Source: Watersipora subatra
Lineage: Eukaryota; Bryozoa; Gymnolaemata; Cheilostomatida; Watersiporidae
Direction: 5' to 3'
NCBI RefSeq assembly: GCF_963576615.1
Contig: NC_088708.1
Span: forward strand, 53,555,196-53,619,195
DNA length: 64,000 bases
A program made the position numbers and the translations under genes. Below are positions 37,501-47,815 of the stretch, piece after piece. The notes beneath the pieces were generated by a model. That model was not told the DNA's origin. It did no database searches and saw only the letters and a program-made list of their open reading frames with translations. Within the stretch, counting starts at the first letter, position 1. Every line of letters starts with the position of its first letter.

Positions 37501-40500
37501 ATTTTATTCTTAAGTTCTACTAAAGTTTATCACATAAACTGGTCTTTGGTTAAACGTTGTAATCTTGTTTTTTTTCTACATAAATTTTTGCGTGAAATCC
37601 ATTATGATTACCAATGGAGCGACCGACATAACATCGCGGCCAAACCGCGTAGACGGAAGAGAACAACTCCCTATAAGTGCAGCTGATGCATCAGGTGCAG
37701 TACGTCTTGTGACAAGCTGTTGTTGCTCGCCGCTCGACGGGGGACAACTACGCAAAAACAACAGCTTGTCAAGACAGGCTAATGCGAACCTGAAAGAAAA
37801 AAACAAATGAAGCGATAAGGTACTACGGACTTCAATTTTATAAAGTGACGAGCGGTTAGCCAGGCAATTTGCAATCGCTCTTTCACATGCAAACAAAAAG
37901 AAAAAGCAAATAAACCGATAAGGTACTATGGACTTCAATTTTATAAAGTGACGAGCGGTTAGCCAGGCGATTAGCAATCGCTCTTTCACATGCAAACAAA
38001 AAAGAAAAAGCAAATAAACCGATAAGGTACTACGGACTTCAATTTTATAATGTGACGAGCGGTTCGCCAGGCGATGCCTGGGATTTCTCTCATTATCAAC
38101 CAAATATCCTGCAGGTTGGTGTTTAAGATGCTGGGTCTTTGGAACTAGACAGAATTTTGAAACCAAATATTTTTAGTAACCTAGTACCAGGCACAGAGCA
38201 TATGCTTGTGAAGTTTGCATAAAATCTGCCAAAAAATGTGAAAATGTATAGCGTTTTCACATACAAACAAAAATGGTTGTGCGGGGTTATCAAACTATTT
38301 CCTGGAGCATAACAAAAAGCTGTCAAGCAAAGCATTATAATCATAGATATAATAAACCCATTATATAAAACCATATTATAATAAATATATTAGATATAAT
38401 AAGGTTCATTATATCTATGATTTTAATCAACCAGAAACTAAGGTTACCTTGTAACAGAGCCGACATTTATAATTGGTCAAAAAGCGCCATCCGTTGGAAT
38501 GTAGTGCAAACTATAGGTAATTTAGCCTGATGTGGGTGCCTTGTCAATATTCAATTACATTACACATGAATAATTCATGACACGACAATGACAGGATATT
38601 GATACATAACGGCGACAGCAGATAATTTGCTTGACTTACTTGTGGAACATGTGACCACACGGCAGCTTTCGGGCTTTACTCATCTTATCCCAACAAATGG
38701 CGCAGTTATCATCATACTGTTTGATCTCATCCTCAGTTGCCACCGTAAATCTCTCCTCCATGCTTTTTACAATTGACAGATAACTCCGGTGTCGTGTAAT
38801 ACGCTTCCGAATTTCATTAAACAAATGTCGAACTTGCATCCAGATAACTATACTGGCCATACTGAGGAAAATGTTGCTCCAAATCTATAGTTAACCAACA
38901 CGAAACGAATGAAAACCCCTAGCAATGTTGCCCACGCTGGAAATTAAATAAAGGCATGAATGAACAAGAAGCTGAAGACAAATGAACGAACCACCATGTG
39001 AAGATAATGCAGTAGTTCAATGGCTAAGGCCGCTATCTCACATATAAGTTCTGTATAGTAGGTTATGACACCTCTTGTCTCCCAAAGGCCTTCGTGGTTC
39101 AGATCCACCAGATATATGATATACCTAAAGTATGGTACAAAATAGTCATGACTAATAACAGCTGCGATAATGTGCTTGTTGATAGAGGTGATTCAACAAG
39201 GCGGTTGTTACTTATCATCAGAGCAGCAACTCACAACAAATATTATCATTGCTAAACTAAAATATAATTGTCCAAATTTGACAAACGCGAAATTATTTAA
39301 AAACTGAAAAGCAGAATATCATATCAACAATGAGGTGTATACATAAGAATTTCAATATTCTACATCTCGAAGTTAATTCTGAAGCAACTCCACAGGGACA
39401 AAAGAATTTGCAAACCACAAAAAAAACTCTAAACACTCACAATGGCATCTTTCGTATTTTCATTACCAGACAACATGAATGTGAAAGCTAAAAATATGAT
39501 CTAAAAAAGTCAATTTCAGTGCAAAAACCATTTGGAAATTTCTAATTTCTTGAGAAGACAACAGTAAGTGATCCTATTGCCTAATAACAAGAGATGAACA
39601 GCTACATCCTAAATAAAACGGCATTAAAACAACTCACTTTATGATGACGTAAACAGTTTTGATGATGAGCAAAAGGCACTCAGCAGCTAGGAAGCCGCTA
39701 ACATTCCAATTGGTGTAGAGCCCAACAACGATAGCACCGGCCGCTAGACAGATGGAGGCAAGAAATATCAGAGTGAGTAGGAATACCAACTTGACATGCT
39801 GAGACTTGGGTGTAGCGGGAGAGCACGACAGCTAAAATAGTGATTTGGCTTGATAAGAATTTTAGGCAATTGTCATAAAATTGACAGTACTAAATTGCAT
39901 TAAGTAAGCAAACGTCGACAGATGGAGCATGCCACATAAATTAGCGTGCCTTGTCACTGCCACAGATAAAGAAATCTAATTACTGTTAAAACAAAATAGG
40001 AAACAGGTGCTCAGTAAATACTTGTCGTTGATCAAGCAACAGTTCTAAAACAGAGATGATTAATAACAATAACAGAGTTGAACCATGACTTGGAATAACT
40101 TTTTACATTTATATTTTTCGACATATGATGTCAAAGTGTTTCCAATATTCTTCTGAACTTACAAAGAATTTCCAGAGTACAGTGTTCAAAATTTCTTCAA
40201 AATGCTAGAGTTCTGCAGCAAAAAATAAAAAGCGCCAGTAAAATTAAAAAATAAAACATGAAAATAACAAACCAAATAGGCATTAAGTTAATTCAAGCTA
40301 CCGTATATCTAGTGTAAAACAAAATAAATTTCGATACATGACACTCACTCAACTACCAAACCTAATCATGTTTGCGCCTGCACATTCAATGTGTTCCTAA
40401 AAGGAGATAAAATGAAAAACCTCTTTTTAGCAAGTTTCTTTCATTAAACTAGTTTTTACATGAAATTCTAGCTTTTACATTCTGTTATTTACACAGTTCT

Positions 40501-43500
40501 ATATAAGAAAATTGTTTTAAAGCTGTATATATGTAATTATATGACCTATTAATCGCTGTGCTAGGATCTGGAATGAATTGAACAAAATATTCCAATGAGA
40601 ATATTGCCTCCAACATATGACAGCTTTGACAAATGAAGCAAATATTGAAAAAGATTAAATCAGCATATCGAGGCTTGACTGTACCAATAACTACCCAAAT
40701 TGTCTTCACCTGACAAATTTTTCAATTACAGCTGAAAAATAAAGCAATTAATTCGACAATTTTTTTATATTTCCACTATGTTCAATCATACTTGCTAGTA
40801 AATCCAGTCAACAAAGCCCATAACACCTTTACAATCAACAAGACCCAAAGCCTTTTCACAGAGCCTTAACTTCACATTAAACTAAAACGCTTCAAGTCTG
40901 TTGTAAGTGCTAGCAAAACCGTTGTGCACCACATGAATGTGATAAGCAGCTTAGAGGAAAAACTGAACTAGGTATGACAAACCGTGAATAACTAGGGTAA
41001 CTTTCAACAGGCATTCATGTTTACACAATGCAGAACTTGCATTATTATACACACATATACGCACAATAAATACTATAAGAGCAATTTATTTAAACCAAGA
41101 GATTAGAAGTGAAATTCTAGGCAAGCAAAACAAAATGAATGCCAGACATGATGGAAACCAAGTAGGTAGCTATATATAATAAAGCTGCTATATAAAATAT
41201 TGTTACACATGGCCAACTTCACTCCAAGTTTGTTGTTGGCTCCTATGATAACCGCCTTATATACACAGTTATTCTCTCGAAAAGGGCTACTCACATATTC
41301 AAAACGAAACCTGCAGAGCTGAGCAAGCAACTGGAAGAAGCAGAGCAGAGAGTACCAGGCTGTCCAGAGACACGTTTCGTGCATGTAATGAACATTAAGC
41401 ACACCAAATACAAAGATGAACTTGTAGAACACAAAATTCCAGAACTTCTCCTTTAGTTGCTGTAAACAAAATAACATCAATAAACACTTGCGCTAACAAA
41501 CGGAGGATACACAAGTACCGGTTGTTTGGGCACCAGATGTTCAAGTGCAGTTTGTGCATGCCAATCAATTGGCTTTCCAAGTTTGGAAAACCAATCATTT
41601 GAAAAAAATATGGCTAGTTATAGGGCCCACAACTTGAAGCATTAATGCGCTTTCAGCGTCCCGCCCATAGAGATAGGGGCGTGCAATCGGGGTACATGTG
41701 AGCAATTCAGAATCTAACTGCCTCGTCTCATAGTTTCAGGAAAAAATGGTAGTTTTTTTCTTGATGAAGGTATGTGGTAATAACATGACGGGAAGGGGGG
41801 GGGGGGGAGGGGGGGTTCTTAATGAATATCTTAATATTTCAAGGCTATGATAATCAAATGTTCAATGAAAAATGTACTTGATGTGTATATACCGGTATAT
41901 ATGTCATCGTTCGTCTGTTGATGTGTATATACCGGTATATATATCATCGTTCGTCTGTCCAGCTATAGCGATTAAAACCTTGGAATGAAAAATGCGCTTC
42001 GTACTGGATTTAAACTGATGAAGATTGCAACCTCAAGTTTGTAGACATGTGCACCTAACCACAAGGTTAAGCCGTTCTTACCATTTCTACAGTTCTTACC
42101 CTATACACGTACTGAATACACTTTTCGCGATTTCACACGCTAATGTATGTCAAAGCTGTTTCATTGGATTCATGCTACATGTTATTGATAGAGTAATTAT
42201 TATTTCGGTCACATATTGTAACACATGGAAGAAAACACAGAGTTTATGATAACACGTAGGACAAAGCGATTGCTTGTAGTGTGCCCATCCCAGAACAAAT
42301 ACTTTTTTGACATCTTTTGACATGTAGCCTACCCGCCTAACAGTAGAGCATCTGAAAGAGCGCCCATAACTATGATACGAAAAATATTTCTTTACATTGT
42401 TAAGTTGAACTAAAACCAATTGTTAAACCTAGTATATTGGCAGATGACAACTAGAACAAATTTGCTAATATGTATAAAAATATTTTATACATAGGATACC
42501 AGTTAATACTTTTATGACGATCCACCTAGTAGAGGTTAGCAATATGAAATCCGATCTTAACAATAACTTGATTATTATGCTGTAAAGTTTATTATGCTGT
42601 AAGATATTTCATTAACTTTAGTCGAATGTAATAGTATTTATCTACAATTGCAAGCATGAGCCCCTTTCACCCTGCTAAATATGTTATTACAAAGGGTATA
42701 ATAATTGTTACAATACATATAAAAAAGATAAATTCTTTTTAGCATCACTTCAAACAAAAAAGCAAGGTTGAGATTATATCGTGTCAAAACATCAGCTGAA
42801 CATATCATACTGAGTAGAGTCTCACATTACTATTTTTATCACTATTTTAAATGAATGCTCAGTAACTTGATGCATTTTTTGTTATAATCGCTTTTTACTA
42901 TTTTACTAAGCGTGCTTAAAATATGTTAGGCATGACTGCACACAGCAAAAAAAGATTAGCTGCGACTGCTAGTAATTTTGTCTAAAGCAATGGTCTAGGA
43001 CTAGGCATAGTTTCCCGCTTCGTTATCCAGAATAAGCTTCCAGTCAGATTGTACTTCTCTTGGAAAACAAAACTTCCATTTAGACCTATTTGTGGGTTAA
43101 GTAGAATTTTTTGTAGAAAAATAGCGGCTGAAACTCAGCTGAGTGAATTTTTACTATTATCAGCGAATCTTGAGTTAAAATGAATCCCAAAAATTTGAAG
43201 AAAGCAGTTGGCAGATTTGATTCATCTTTCCTCACACTGGGTGGAAAGATGAATTCTTGAATCTAGCCACTTTTAGTTGGTCGAACTTAATAATAAAATA
43301 TAGGTACTAGGTCTGGATATGCGTGTATAAACTAAGATTTCTACAATAACAGTAACATCTGAAGGACTTTCTTGTTGCAGAAAACTAAAAATGTGATACA
43401 GTATAAGAATTTTATTACTTAAAAAGTAATAACTTCTTTGTATTTTGATTTTCGCCAAAGCAAAGTGTAGATTTGCCTATCTTGATCCGTCATGTGCAGA

Positions 43501-44442
43501 ATGGTATAGTCACTTTTTACATTGCACTGTCAACTCCTAGATAAAAATAAAAAAACTAATTGTTCTTAATAAATGTGTATAACAGAACATCCGCTAATGC
43601 TAAAAGAATCGACACTAAAATATATGTGAAAGGTTAGCTGATGACGCAGGATCAGGTATTATGGCTACAGGGGTTTTGAATAAACTTCCACGACGAGCTA
43701 TCAGCCACATATAATGCCGTACCTGTATTTCACTGACTCGGAGGTCACCGAAAACAGCAACCTGTATAACCTTTCCCAAGAGGACCAGAGCGCAGTAGCA
43801 TGTGTTAATCATAGTCTAAAAATAACAGGATGATTGTGCATCTGTACAAGTTTTAAGAATTATAAACTCAGAGTGCATGTAGATATATTTACACTGTTTA
43901 ATGATTTCAAATCAGAAGCAGTCTATTGCGAAGTCTAAGTTTTAAATCAATAAAAGCAATGCACAAATGTGATAACAGTTGCTCGCGCCCTCTTGCTGTA
44001 ACTGCTAGTGGACTGATTATCGTCAAGGACTAAGGTCATATTTTTGCCATTCTACAAGAACAGCATTTAATTCATAAACTTTCCCAATACAAGTTAAGAC
44101 AACTCCACACCGCTAGCATACCAGCTTGCGAAATATAAAGAACAACTGAAGAGTACTAAGAGTACTTACAGTACTAGGAGTACTTACACATATGGTCCAG
44201 AACTGGGAGGCCAGTGCCAGGAGCAAACAGTGATTATATTCAGAAAAAGTCAATTTATCAAAGAGCAAATCCAATTCATCCTCTGTCATGTTCTTAGAAC
44301 TATTTAATGACTCCATCATGAAGTCCTTGGCATTGCTCCATGCAAACAGCATGCTCAGTCCAATAGAGGTAAATGACATTAGTACATAGTTCTTGAGTGT
44401 GGGAAATGGAACCCTCTCCACAAAACCGAGTGAAGGAGGCAT
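25105..44442 (-). CDS. AMFR: AMFR/gp78, ER-membrane RING E3 ubiquitin ligase, 12 exons
   Basis: Exons: 44442-44188, 43815-43723, 41459-41295, 39831-39638, 39124-38995, 38884-38640, 34597-34395, 34132-34041, 30851-30729, 29105-28966, 25511-25422 and 25165-25105. All phases agree and the total is 1791 nt (596 residues; human 643). The N-terminus MPPSLGFVERVPFPTLKNY matches gp78. Several membrane helices lie in about residues 20-300. The RING-H2 is at about 340-378 (CAICWDKM, CGHMFH, CLRSW, CPTC), the CUE domain at about 460-500, and a UBE2G2-binding-like helix at about 555-585. gp78 polyubiquitinates misfolded ER proteins and sterol-regulated HMG-CoA reductase and Insig for extraction by VCP. 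The C-terminal VCP-interacting motif of vertebrates is not seen. The start Met is chosen by homology; an in-frame Met five codons upstream is possible. Confidence 0.95.
25934..26452 (-). CDS. Unassigned 172-aa protein with CxxC...CxxC and AT-hook-like motif, possible Helitron N-terminus
   Basis: A single-exon open frame of 172 codons inside AMFR intron 10, on the same strand. From the N-terminus: RTPCRRSGRPRVSQLL (AT-hook-like GRPR and basic), a Gln/Asn/Ser-rich stretch, an acidic segment (DVNDMDL, FPDDDHDFMDI), a His/Pro-rich stretch and a C-terminal zinc-ribbon-like CTGCNEKHF...QCHTC. Basic start, acidic middle and terminal CxxC pairs resemble the N-terminal part of some Helitron Rep-helicase proteins, but no Rep or helicase motif was recognised in the surrounding DNA. 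It could be an orphan transposon fragment or a small unknown gene. No AMFR exon fits it. Confidence 0.4.
   Translation of the reverse strand: MTTTMDIQPPRTPCRRSGRPRVSQLLRKRTRSSQQPSTTNANVQQHATQINNNNSSDSENSLVDVGDVNDMDLAAPLFPDDDHDFMDIIDHENIAQNNIAPPNAAPPPLHHIPHFQSLDCPYFQELRNNFLGRLDNNISQLTCTGCNEKHFITYNAQIQQCHTCQQVPLSNS
27064..27340. repeat. Dispersed repeat family R2, single copy
   Basis: Matches 37118-37400 in the same orientation and 37555-37785 inverted: CCTGTCTTGACAAACTGTTG, the CCGTCGAGCGG block, then TTGTTCTCTTCCGTCTA and CATTGGTAATCATAACG. Internally the first part is itself inverted (CTTGACAAGCTGTTG and CAACAGCTTGTCACAAG). Class unknown. Confidence 0.7.
27590..27720 (+). pseudogene. Retroelement fragment related to 20105-20185
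   Basis: Starts MVKFVDEISVQEFATALMN and runs into GAGTTGTGTGCACATGTGCA and TTATCATAAATCTCCCAA, which is repeated inverted at 20105-20180. Stops follow quickly. The family was not identified. Confidence 0.3.
30461..30540. repeat. Inverted repeat, 19-bp perfect arms
   Basis: CATAGACCTATTAACTATA at 30461-30479 is exactly complementary to 30522-30540, with a TTAATA-rich spacer. A related palindrome is at about 3022-3055. Confidence 0.8.
30729..30851 (-). CDS. AMFR: AMFR CUE-domain exon
   Basis: 123 nt, phase 0 at both ends. It reads ALEVQRVFPELPLTSILEDL and, later, VEITIDNILEGR, the FP and leucine core of a ubiquitin-binding CUE domain. In the protein it falls at about residues 460-500, the same place as the human CUE. 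Acceptor TATGTTAAG; donor CTG|GTAGGA. Confidence 0.9.
31169..31896. mobile_element. Palindromic element with AGGTCACTTACCCCC ends
   Basis: Both ends carry AGGTCACTTACCCCC in inverted orientation. The left inner part is an amplified 15-bp array (AGGTCAATTACCCCC, about 8 copies at 31359-31466) and GATCGCATAACCCCC units. The right inner part has the complementary GGGGGATATATAGCCTAGGG type sequence. The centre has a perfect hairpin at 31586-31650. No coding capacity. It lies in AMFR intron 8. Confidence 0.65.
31586..31650. repeat. Perfect 31-bp-arm hairpin
   Basis: Arms 31586-31616 and 31620-31650 are exact complements around a 3-nt loop (TGT). The arm starts AATGCATTTATTTACAAACT. It sits at the centre of the palindromic element. 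Confidence 0.95.
32756..33517. mobile_element. TA-flanked MITE family A, copy 1
   Basis: Terminal inverted repeats CAGTCAAACATAGATAACTC and GAGTTATCCATGTTTGACTG (one mismatch) with TA on each side, as in Tc1/mariner-type elements. The inside repeats variants of TTCGAATTAAC and TCGAGTTATC. A second copy lies inverted at 47816-48935. Confidence 0.9.
37118..37785. repeat. Foldback built from two inverted R2 copies
   Basis: 37118-37340 and 37555-37785 are inverted copies of family R2 with about 210 bp between, containing TTTATTTCTATTTTTGTATC-like sequence. The open frames seen on both strands across the arms mirror each other and are not genes. It lies in AMFR intron 6, about 0.9 kb downstream of the RING exon. 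Confidence 0.8.
37790..38080. repeat. Tandem repeat of about 104 bp, 2.6 copies
   Basis: GATAAGGTACTACGGACTTC recurs at 37814, 37917 and 38021. Each unit continues through GACGAGCGGTTAGCCAGGCG and GCAATCGCTCTTTCACATGC. It directly follows the R2 foldback and may be part of the same composite. Confidence 0.85.
38640..38884 (-). CDS. AMFR: AMFR RING exon
   Basis: 245 nt, entering in phase 0 and leaving in phase 2. It encodes the last membrane stretch (IFLSMASIVIWMQVRHLF), the basic linker and the first two thirds of the RING finger: CAIC, then CGHMFH. The next exon (34597-34395) gives CLRSW and CPTC, completing the zinc-binding set of gp78. Confidence 0.95.
41879..42075 (-). repeat. Short tandem repeat plus tRNA-related SINE
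   Basis: A 40-bp unit with TATACCGGTATATA is present twice (41879-41958). It is followed, on the minus strand, by a SINE with A-box-like TTGTGGTTAGGTGCAC and degenerate B-box AGTTTAAATCCAG and a tail AATCGCTATAGCTGGACAGA. The tail is shared with the composite repeats at 54048-54780 and 60815-61195. Confidence 0.55.
44188..44442 (-). CDS. AMFR: AMFR exon 1 (start)
   Basis: 85 codons. It begins MPPSLGFVERVPFPTLKNY and includes a first hydrophobic segment and an acidic loop, ending SQFWTIC before GTAAGT. The next exon continues TMINTCYCALVLLGKVIQ, matching the second gp78 membrane segment. Confidence 0.9.
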
Positions 44443-44911
44443 GTTGTTGCAGAGCACTTAAAGGTGTGTAATACTTATCCAGAGTTAGAGATCACGAAAA
44501 ATACTGTTGTGTCATCACTTGATAAGCTGTGCTGTGTTGCGACAGCCTTATTGTATCAACATCTAAAACATATACAAAAATATATCCTAATATGCCAAAT
44601 ATTAGATCGCAAAAAATCATACGCGTCTGCAAGCCAATCCTATATACATCTCTGACTAGATTACACTCAAATCAAGTTTATGCTAGTTAATTATGAAATG
44701 CAGGTGTCATACGTCAAAGAAATAAACATAGATCAGTTTTATTTTACATTTTGTACTGAGTAAAATGATGCAAACTGAAAGTAAAGGAGTGATAGGCTTA
44801 CTTTTTCATAACCTCAAAGATATACTTTATTTATGGTTACCTGGCACAGATTATGATGAAAATAAAGACAATATTATTATTTAAACCATATATAAATTAT
44901 ATATATATACA

Positions 44912-45416
44912 CAGTAGGCACTCCTGCAACGTAAATAATCCGTTCCAGGAATGTTTACGTTCTAAGAATTTTACATTGTAAGATCACTTGGAAAGATTAC
45001 TCCAACTCGTGACATTCAGATTGGTGGACCAACGCTGTAACACCTGCACCAATCGATCGCCTTTAAGTATTTATGAATAATTGCGCAGCTACCTATTCTT
45101 ATCTCTTGTTTATCGACACATCTTTTGACGATCTATCACGACGAACTAGAATCTCATGGAAGTAGTATAGTACATTTATATATATATATATATAGTCGAT
45201 ATAACACCATACGCATGAGATTTTTTCTTTCACAAATATGATGAGATAAATTAACATTATAATCAAATTTGTCTCTGGTTTGGTCTCTATTCTTATCTCT
45301 GGTTTATCGACACATCTTTTGACGATCTATCACGACGAACTAGAATCTCATGGAAGTAGTATAGTACATTTATATATATATATATATATATATATAGAGT
45401 GAAGTTCCACTTATAA

Positions 45417-45491
<75 letters not shown>

Positions 45492-45695
45492 GATATAACA
45501 CCATACGCATGAGATTTTTTCTTTCACAAATATGATGAGATAAATTAACATTATAATCAAATTTGAGAACTCGCCTGATTTGACACTACATTATACAGAA
45601 GTTTTTAAATAATACAAAGCAATAACTTCATATAAATTCTTTACGTTATCTAGAATTTACGTTATAGGAGGTATACATTATAGGAGCGTCTACTG
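44912..45695. mobile_element. TA-flanked MITE family C with internal duplication
   Basis: The left end CAGTAGGCACTCCTGCAACG and the right end (minus strand) CAGTAGACGCTCCTATAATG are inverted repeats. The right flank is TA; the left flank is TACA, so the left boundary is uncertain by two bases. Inside, a block of about 170 bp (CTTATCTCTTGTTTATCGAC onward) is duplicated at 45099 and 45292, each followed by a TA run that is much longer in the second copy. Confidence 0.65.
45420..45488. repeat. (TA)n microsatellite
   Basis: About 34 uninterrupted TA units inside MITE C. Other long TA runs are at 45698-45830 and 48936-48993. Confidence 0.95.
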
Positions 45696-45746
45696 TATAT
45701 ATATATATATAAATGTATATATATACATGTATATATACATATATAC

Positions 45747-45806
<60 letters not shown>

Positions 45807-45822
45807 GTATATATATACATTA

Positions 45823-46188
45823 TATAAGAACTGTAAACTTTAAAAATTATTTACTACTTAAAGTTTCATGGTTGTTACCATGCATCAGGTAAAACTGAAA
45901 TGATCTGAAGCTCATGTGACTGTATGCATAAACACATCAAGTAGCCCAAAGATTAAAGCCAACAATATATAATACTTTAATTTGTTTGTCACAGCATTGC
46001 AAATCAAGCGCTTATTAGAATGTCTGCACTTTGACACAAACTCATTCCGTGAGTTTAAACTTGCAAGCTCAGGTTTGTATAGAATAAGATATTTCTCCCA
46101 TATGCACAAATTACAGCATTTACTGGTCTTATTGTAACTGCTTGCTTTCTTCAATATTCTCCACTTGATGTTGTACTGAACGGACCGA
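45823..46188 (-). pseudogene. Penelope-like element fragment, GIY-YIG C-terminus (left arm)
   Basis: On the minus strand it encodes YNIKWRILKKASSYNK, CCNLCIWEKYLILY and ELASLNSRNEFVSKCRHSN, the conserved tail of the GIY-YIG endonuclease domain in Penelope-like elements. The reverse-transcriptase part is absent. It ends against TA repeats at 45823. It is an inverted copy of 46413-47601 without the inserted MITE, so it records the pre-insertion sequence. A hammerhead-like fold lies at 45836-45888. Confidence 0.75.
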
Positions 46189-46463
46189 TTCACAATAATT
46201 TGTCCAATATTGACAAATGCATGCATGTCCAGCTCTGTCATCTATCAGGCAACAGTTATGGCTAATGAACCTAATGCTGTCACTAAAACATATGTTGGCC
46301 TAACAGAGAAGATGGCCATTCAAGAAAAGATACTACAACCACCGCAGCAGCTTCAACAATCAATCAAAACGAACATCAACAGAACTAAATAGTTTTATAA
46401 GGCAGCTTAAAGATCGGTCCCTTTAGTACAACATCAAGTGGAGAATATTGAAGAAAGCAAGTA

Positions 46464-47273
46464 CAGTGCAACCTCGGTTTTCAAACACAATCCGTTCCAG
46501 AAGGTTGGTCGAAAACCGAGTTGTTCGAGATCCGAAACAGGTTTTCTCATTAGAATTAATATGTATAAGTTTTAATCCGTTCCAAGTCGATTTAACAACC
46601 TCGGTAATTTATTTTTTAACATTTTACACCATAAACTGTACTGTATACTGCATACTACAAATAAAAACAGGTAGATGTAGATCGTGTTTAACTTTAATAA
46701 AAGATTTTTTATCTATGAGGATTAAAAAAGAAAACAAAAAGTAAACACTTTATATGCTTTGCTCTTAGGACATCAAAAACATTAAAGGTTACGATACAAT
46801 ACAAAAAATCGCAGAAATTGATAATAAAACAGCAAAAAAATGCAACAGATCAGTTAAATCAGAAATCGTGTGAAAGAAGAAAATAGAAACATCAATGGCA
46901 GGTTTACTTCACATCTTTGAAGATGAATCCTCCTCCAAAACAATTTAGAGTAACTCGACTGGAGGAGTTGTGTCCCTAGATAATCTCTTCGGTAGAGGCG
47001 ACGTCCTCCCAGATGGCTTCTTTTTGTAAAGAATTAATGACGTGAAACTTCTCCCTTTTTTAGAACCTTCCGAAAGTGGCTCATAACAACGTCGTTAAAC
47101 GTATAAACATGCTGTTTCCGAAACTGTTGCGAATGTTTAATTCAAATGCGCATGTTCCGGTTTGGTCGGGAACCGAATTTATGGTCGAAATCCGAGACGA
47201 ACAATTCTCAAATTTTTTGGTCGAAAACCGAGTTGGTCGAGAAGTGAAGCGTTCGAGAACCGAGGTTGCACTG
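46464..47273. mobile_element. TA-flanked MITE family B inside the Penelope fragment
   Basis: The ends CAGTGCAACCTCGGTTTTC and GAACCGAGGTTGCACTG, with TA at 46462-46463 and 47274-47275. The inverted Penelope arm at 46134-46150 shows the same flanks joined through a single dinucleotide, an empty-site control for the boundaries. It is 810 bp with no transposase. Confidence 0.9.
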
Positions 47274-47527
47274 TAGTTACAATAAGACCAGTAAATGCTG
47301 TAATTTGTGCATATGGAAAAAATACCTTATTCTATACAAACCTGCGCTTGCAAGTTTAAACTCACGAAACGAGCTTGTGTCAAAATGCAGACATTCTAAT
47401 AAGTACTTGATTTGCAATGCTGTGACAAACAAATTAATGTATTATATATATTGTTGGCTTTAATCGTTAAGCTACTTGATGTGTTTATGCATACAGTCAC
47501 ATGAGCTTCAGATCATTTCAGTTTTAA

Positions 47528-47581
47528 CTGATGCATGGTAACAACCATGAAACTTTAAGTAGTAAATAGTTTTTAAAGTTT
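47528..47581 (+). ncRNA. Hammerhead-ribozyme-like fold downstream of the Penelope GIY-YIG region
   Basis: CTGATG, then a 5-bp helix (ATGGT/ACCAT) with an AACA loop, then GAAA, then a 7-bp helix (ACTTTAA/TTAAAGT), then GTT at the expected cleavage position. This matches helices II and III and most of the core of a type I hammerhead, an element reported in Penelope-like retroelements. Deviations: C replaces the core A after CTGATG, and helix I is weak. The same fold is in the inverted arm. Probably decayed, if it was ever active. Confidence 0.4.
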
Positions 47582-47666
47582 ACAGTTCTTAATACATTTT
47601 ATCTAAATGCTCTATTTTAATATTGAGCAGTCTGCTTCTAGTGAACTGCAACCTTCTTCTTCATCA

Positions 47667-47815
47667 GTATATATGATATATATATATGATATATATATAT
47701 GATATATATATATGATATATATATATATGATATATATATATATATATATATATGATATATATATATGATATATATACATATGATATATATATATATGATA
47801 TATATATATCATATA
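47667..47815. repeat. TATGATATATATA microsatellite
   Basis: Irregular repeats of TATGATATATATA between the Penelope fragment and MITE A copy 2. The Tyr/Ile/His open frames through it are repeat artefacts. Confidence 0.9.

Larger units (their letters stand above)
46205..47601 (+). pseudogene. Penelope-like element fragment, GIY-YIG domain (right arm), split by a MITE
   Basis: On the plus strand the YVGLTE motif lies in one frame and YNHRSSFNNQSKRTSTELNS in another, so a frameshift separates them. Then IRQLKDRSL, a stop, and YNIKWRILKKA follow. The sequence is interrupted at 46462 by MITE B and resumes at 47276 with the CNLC and NSRNELVSKCRHSN blocks. YIG and R/N-x-H-type residues place it in the GIY-YIG endonuclease of Penelope-like retroelements. 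Only the 3' part is present. Broken by one stop, a frameshift and the MITE. Confidence 0.75.

Noticed and set aside
37115-38166. Several overlapping open frames of 60-196 codons
   Set aside because: They mirror each other across the inverted R2 copies and the 104-bp array; no domain was recognised.
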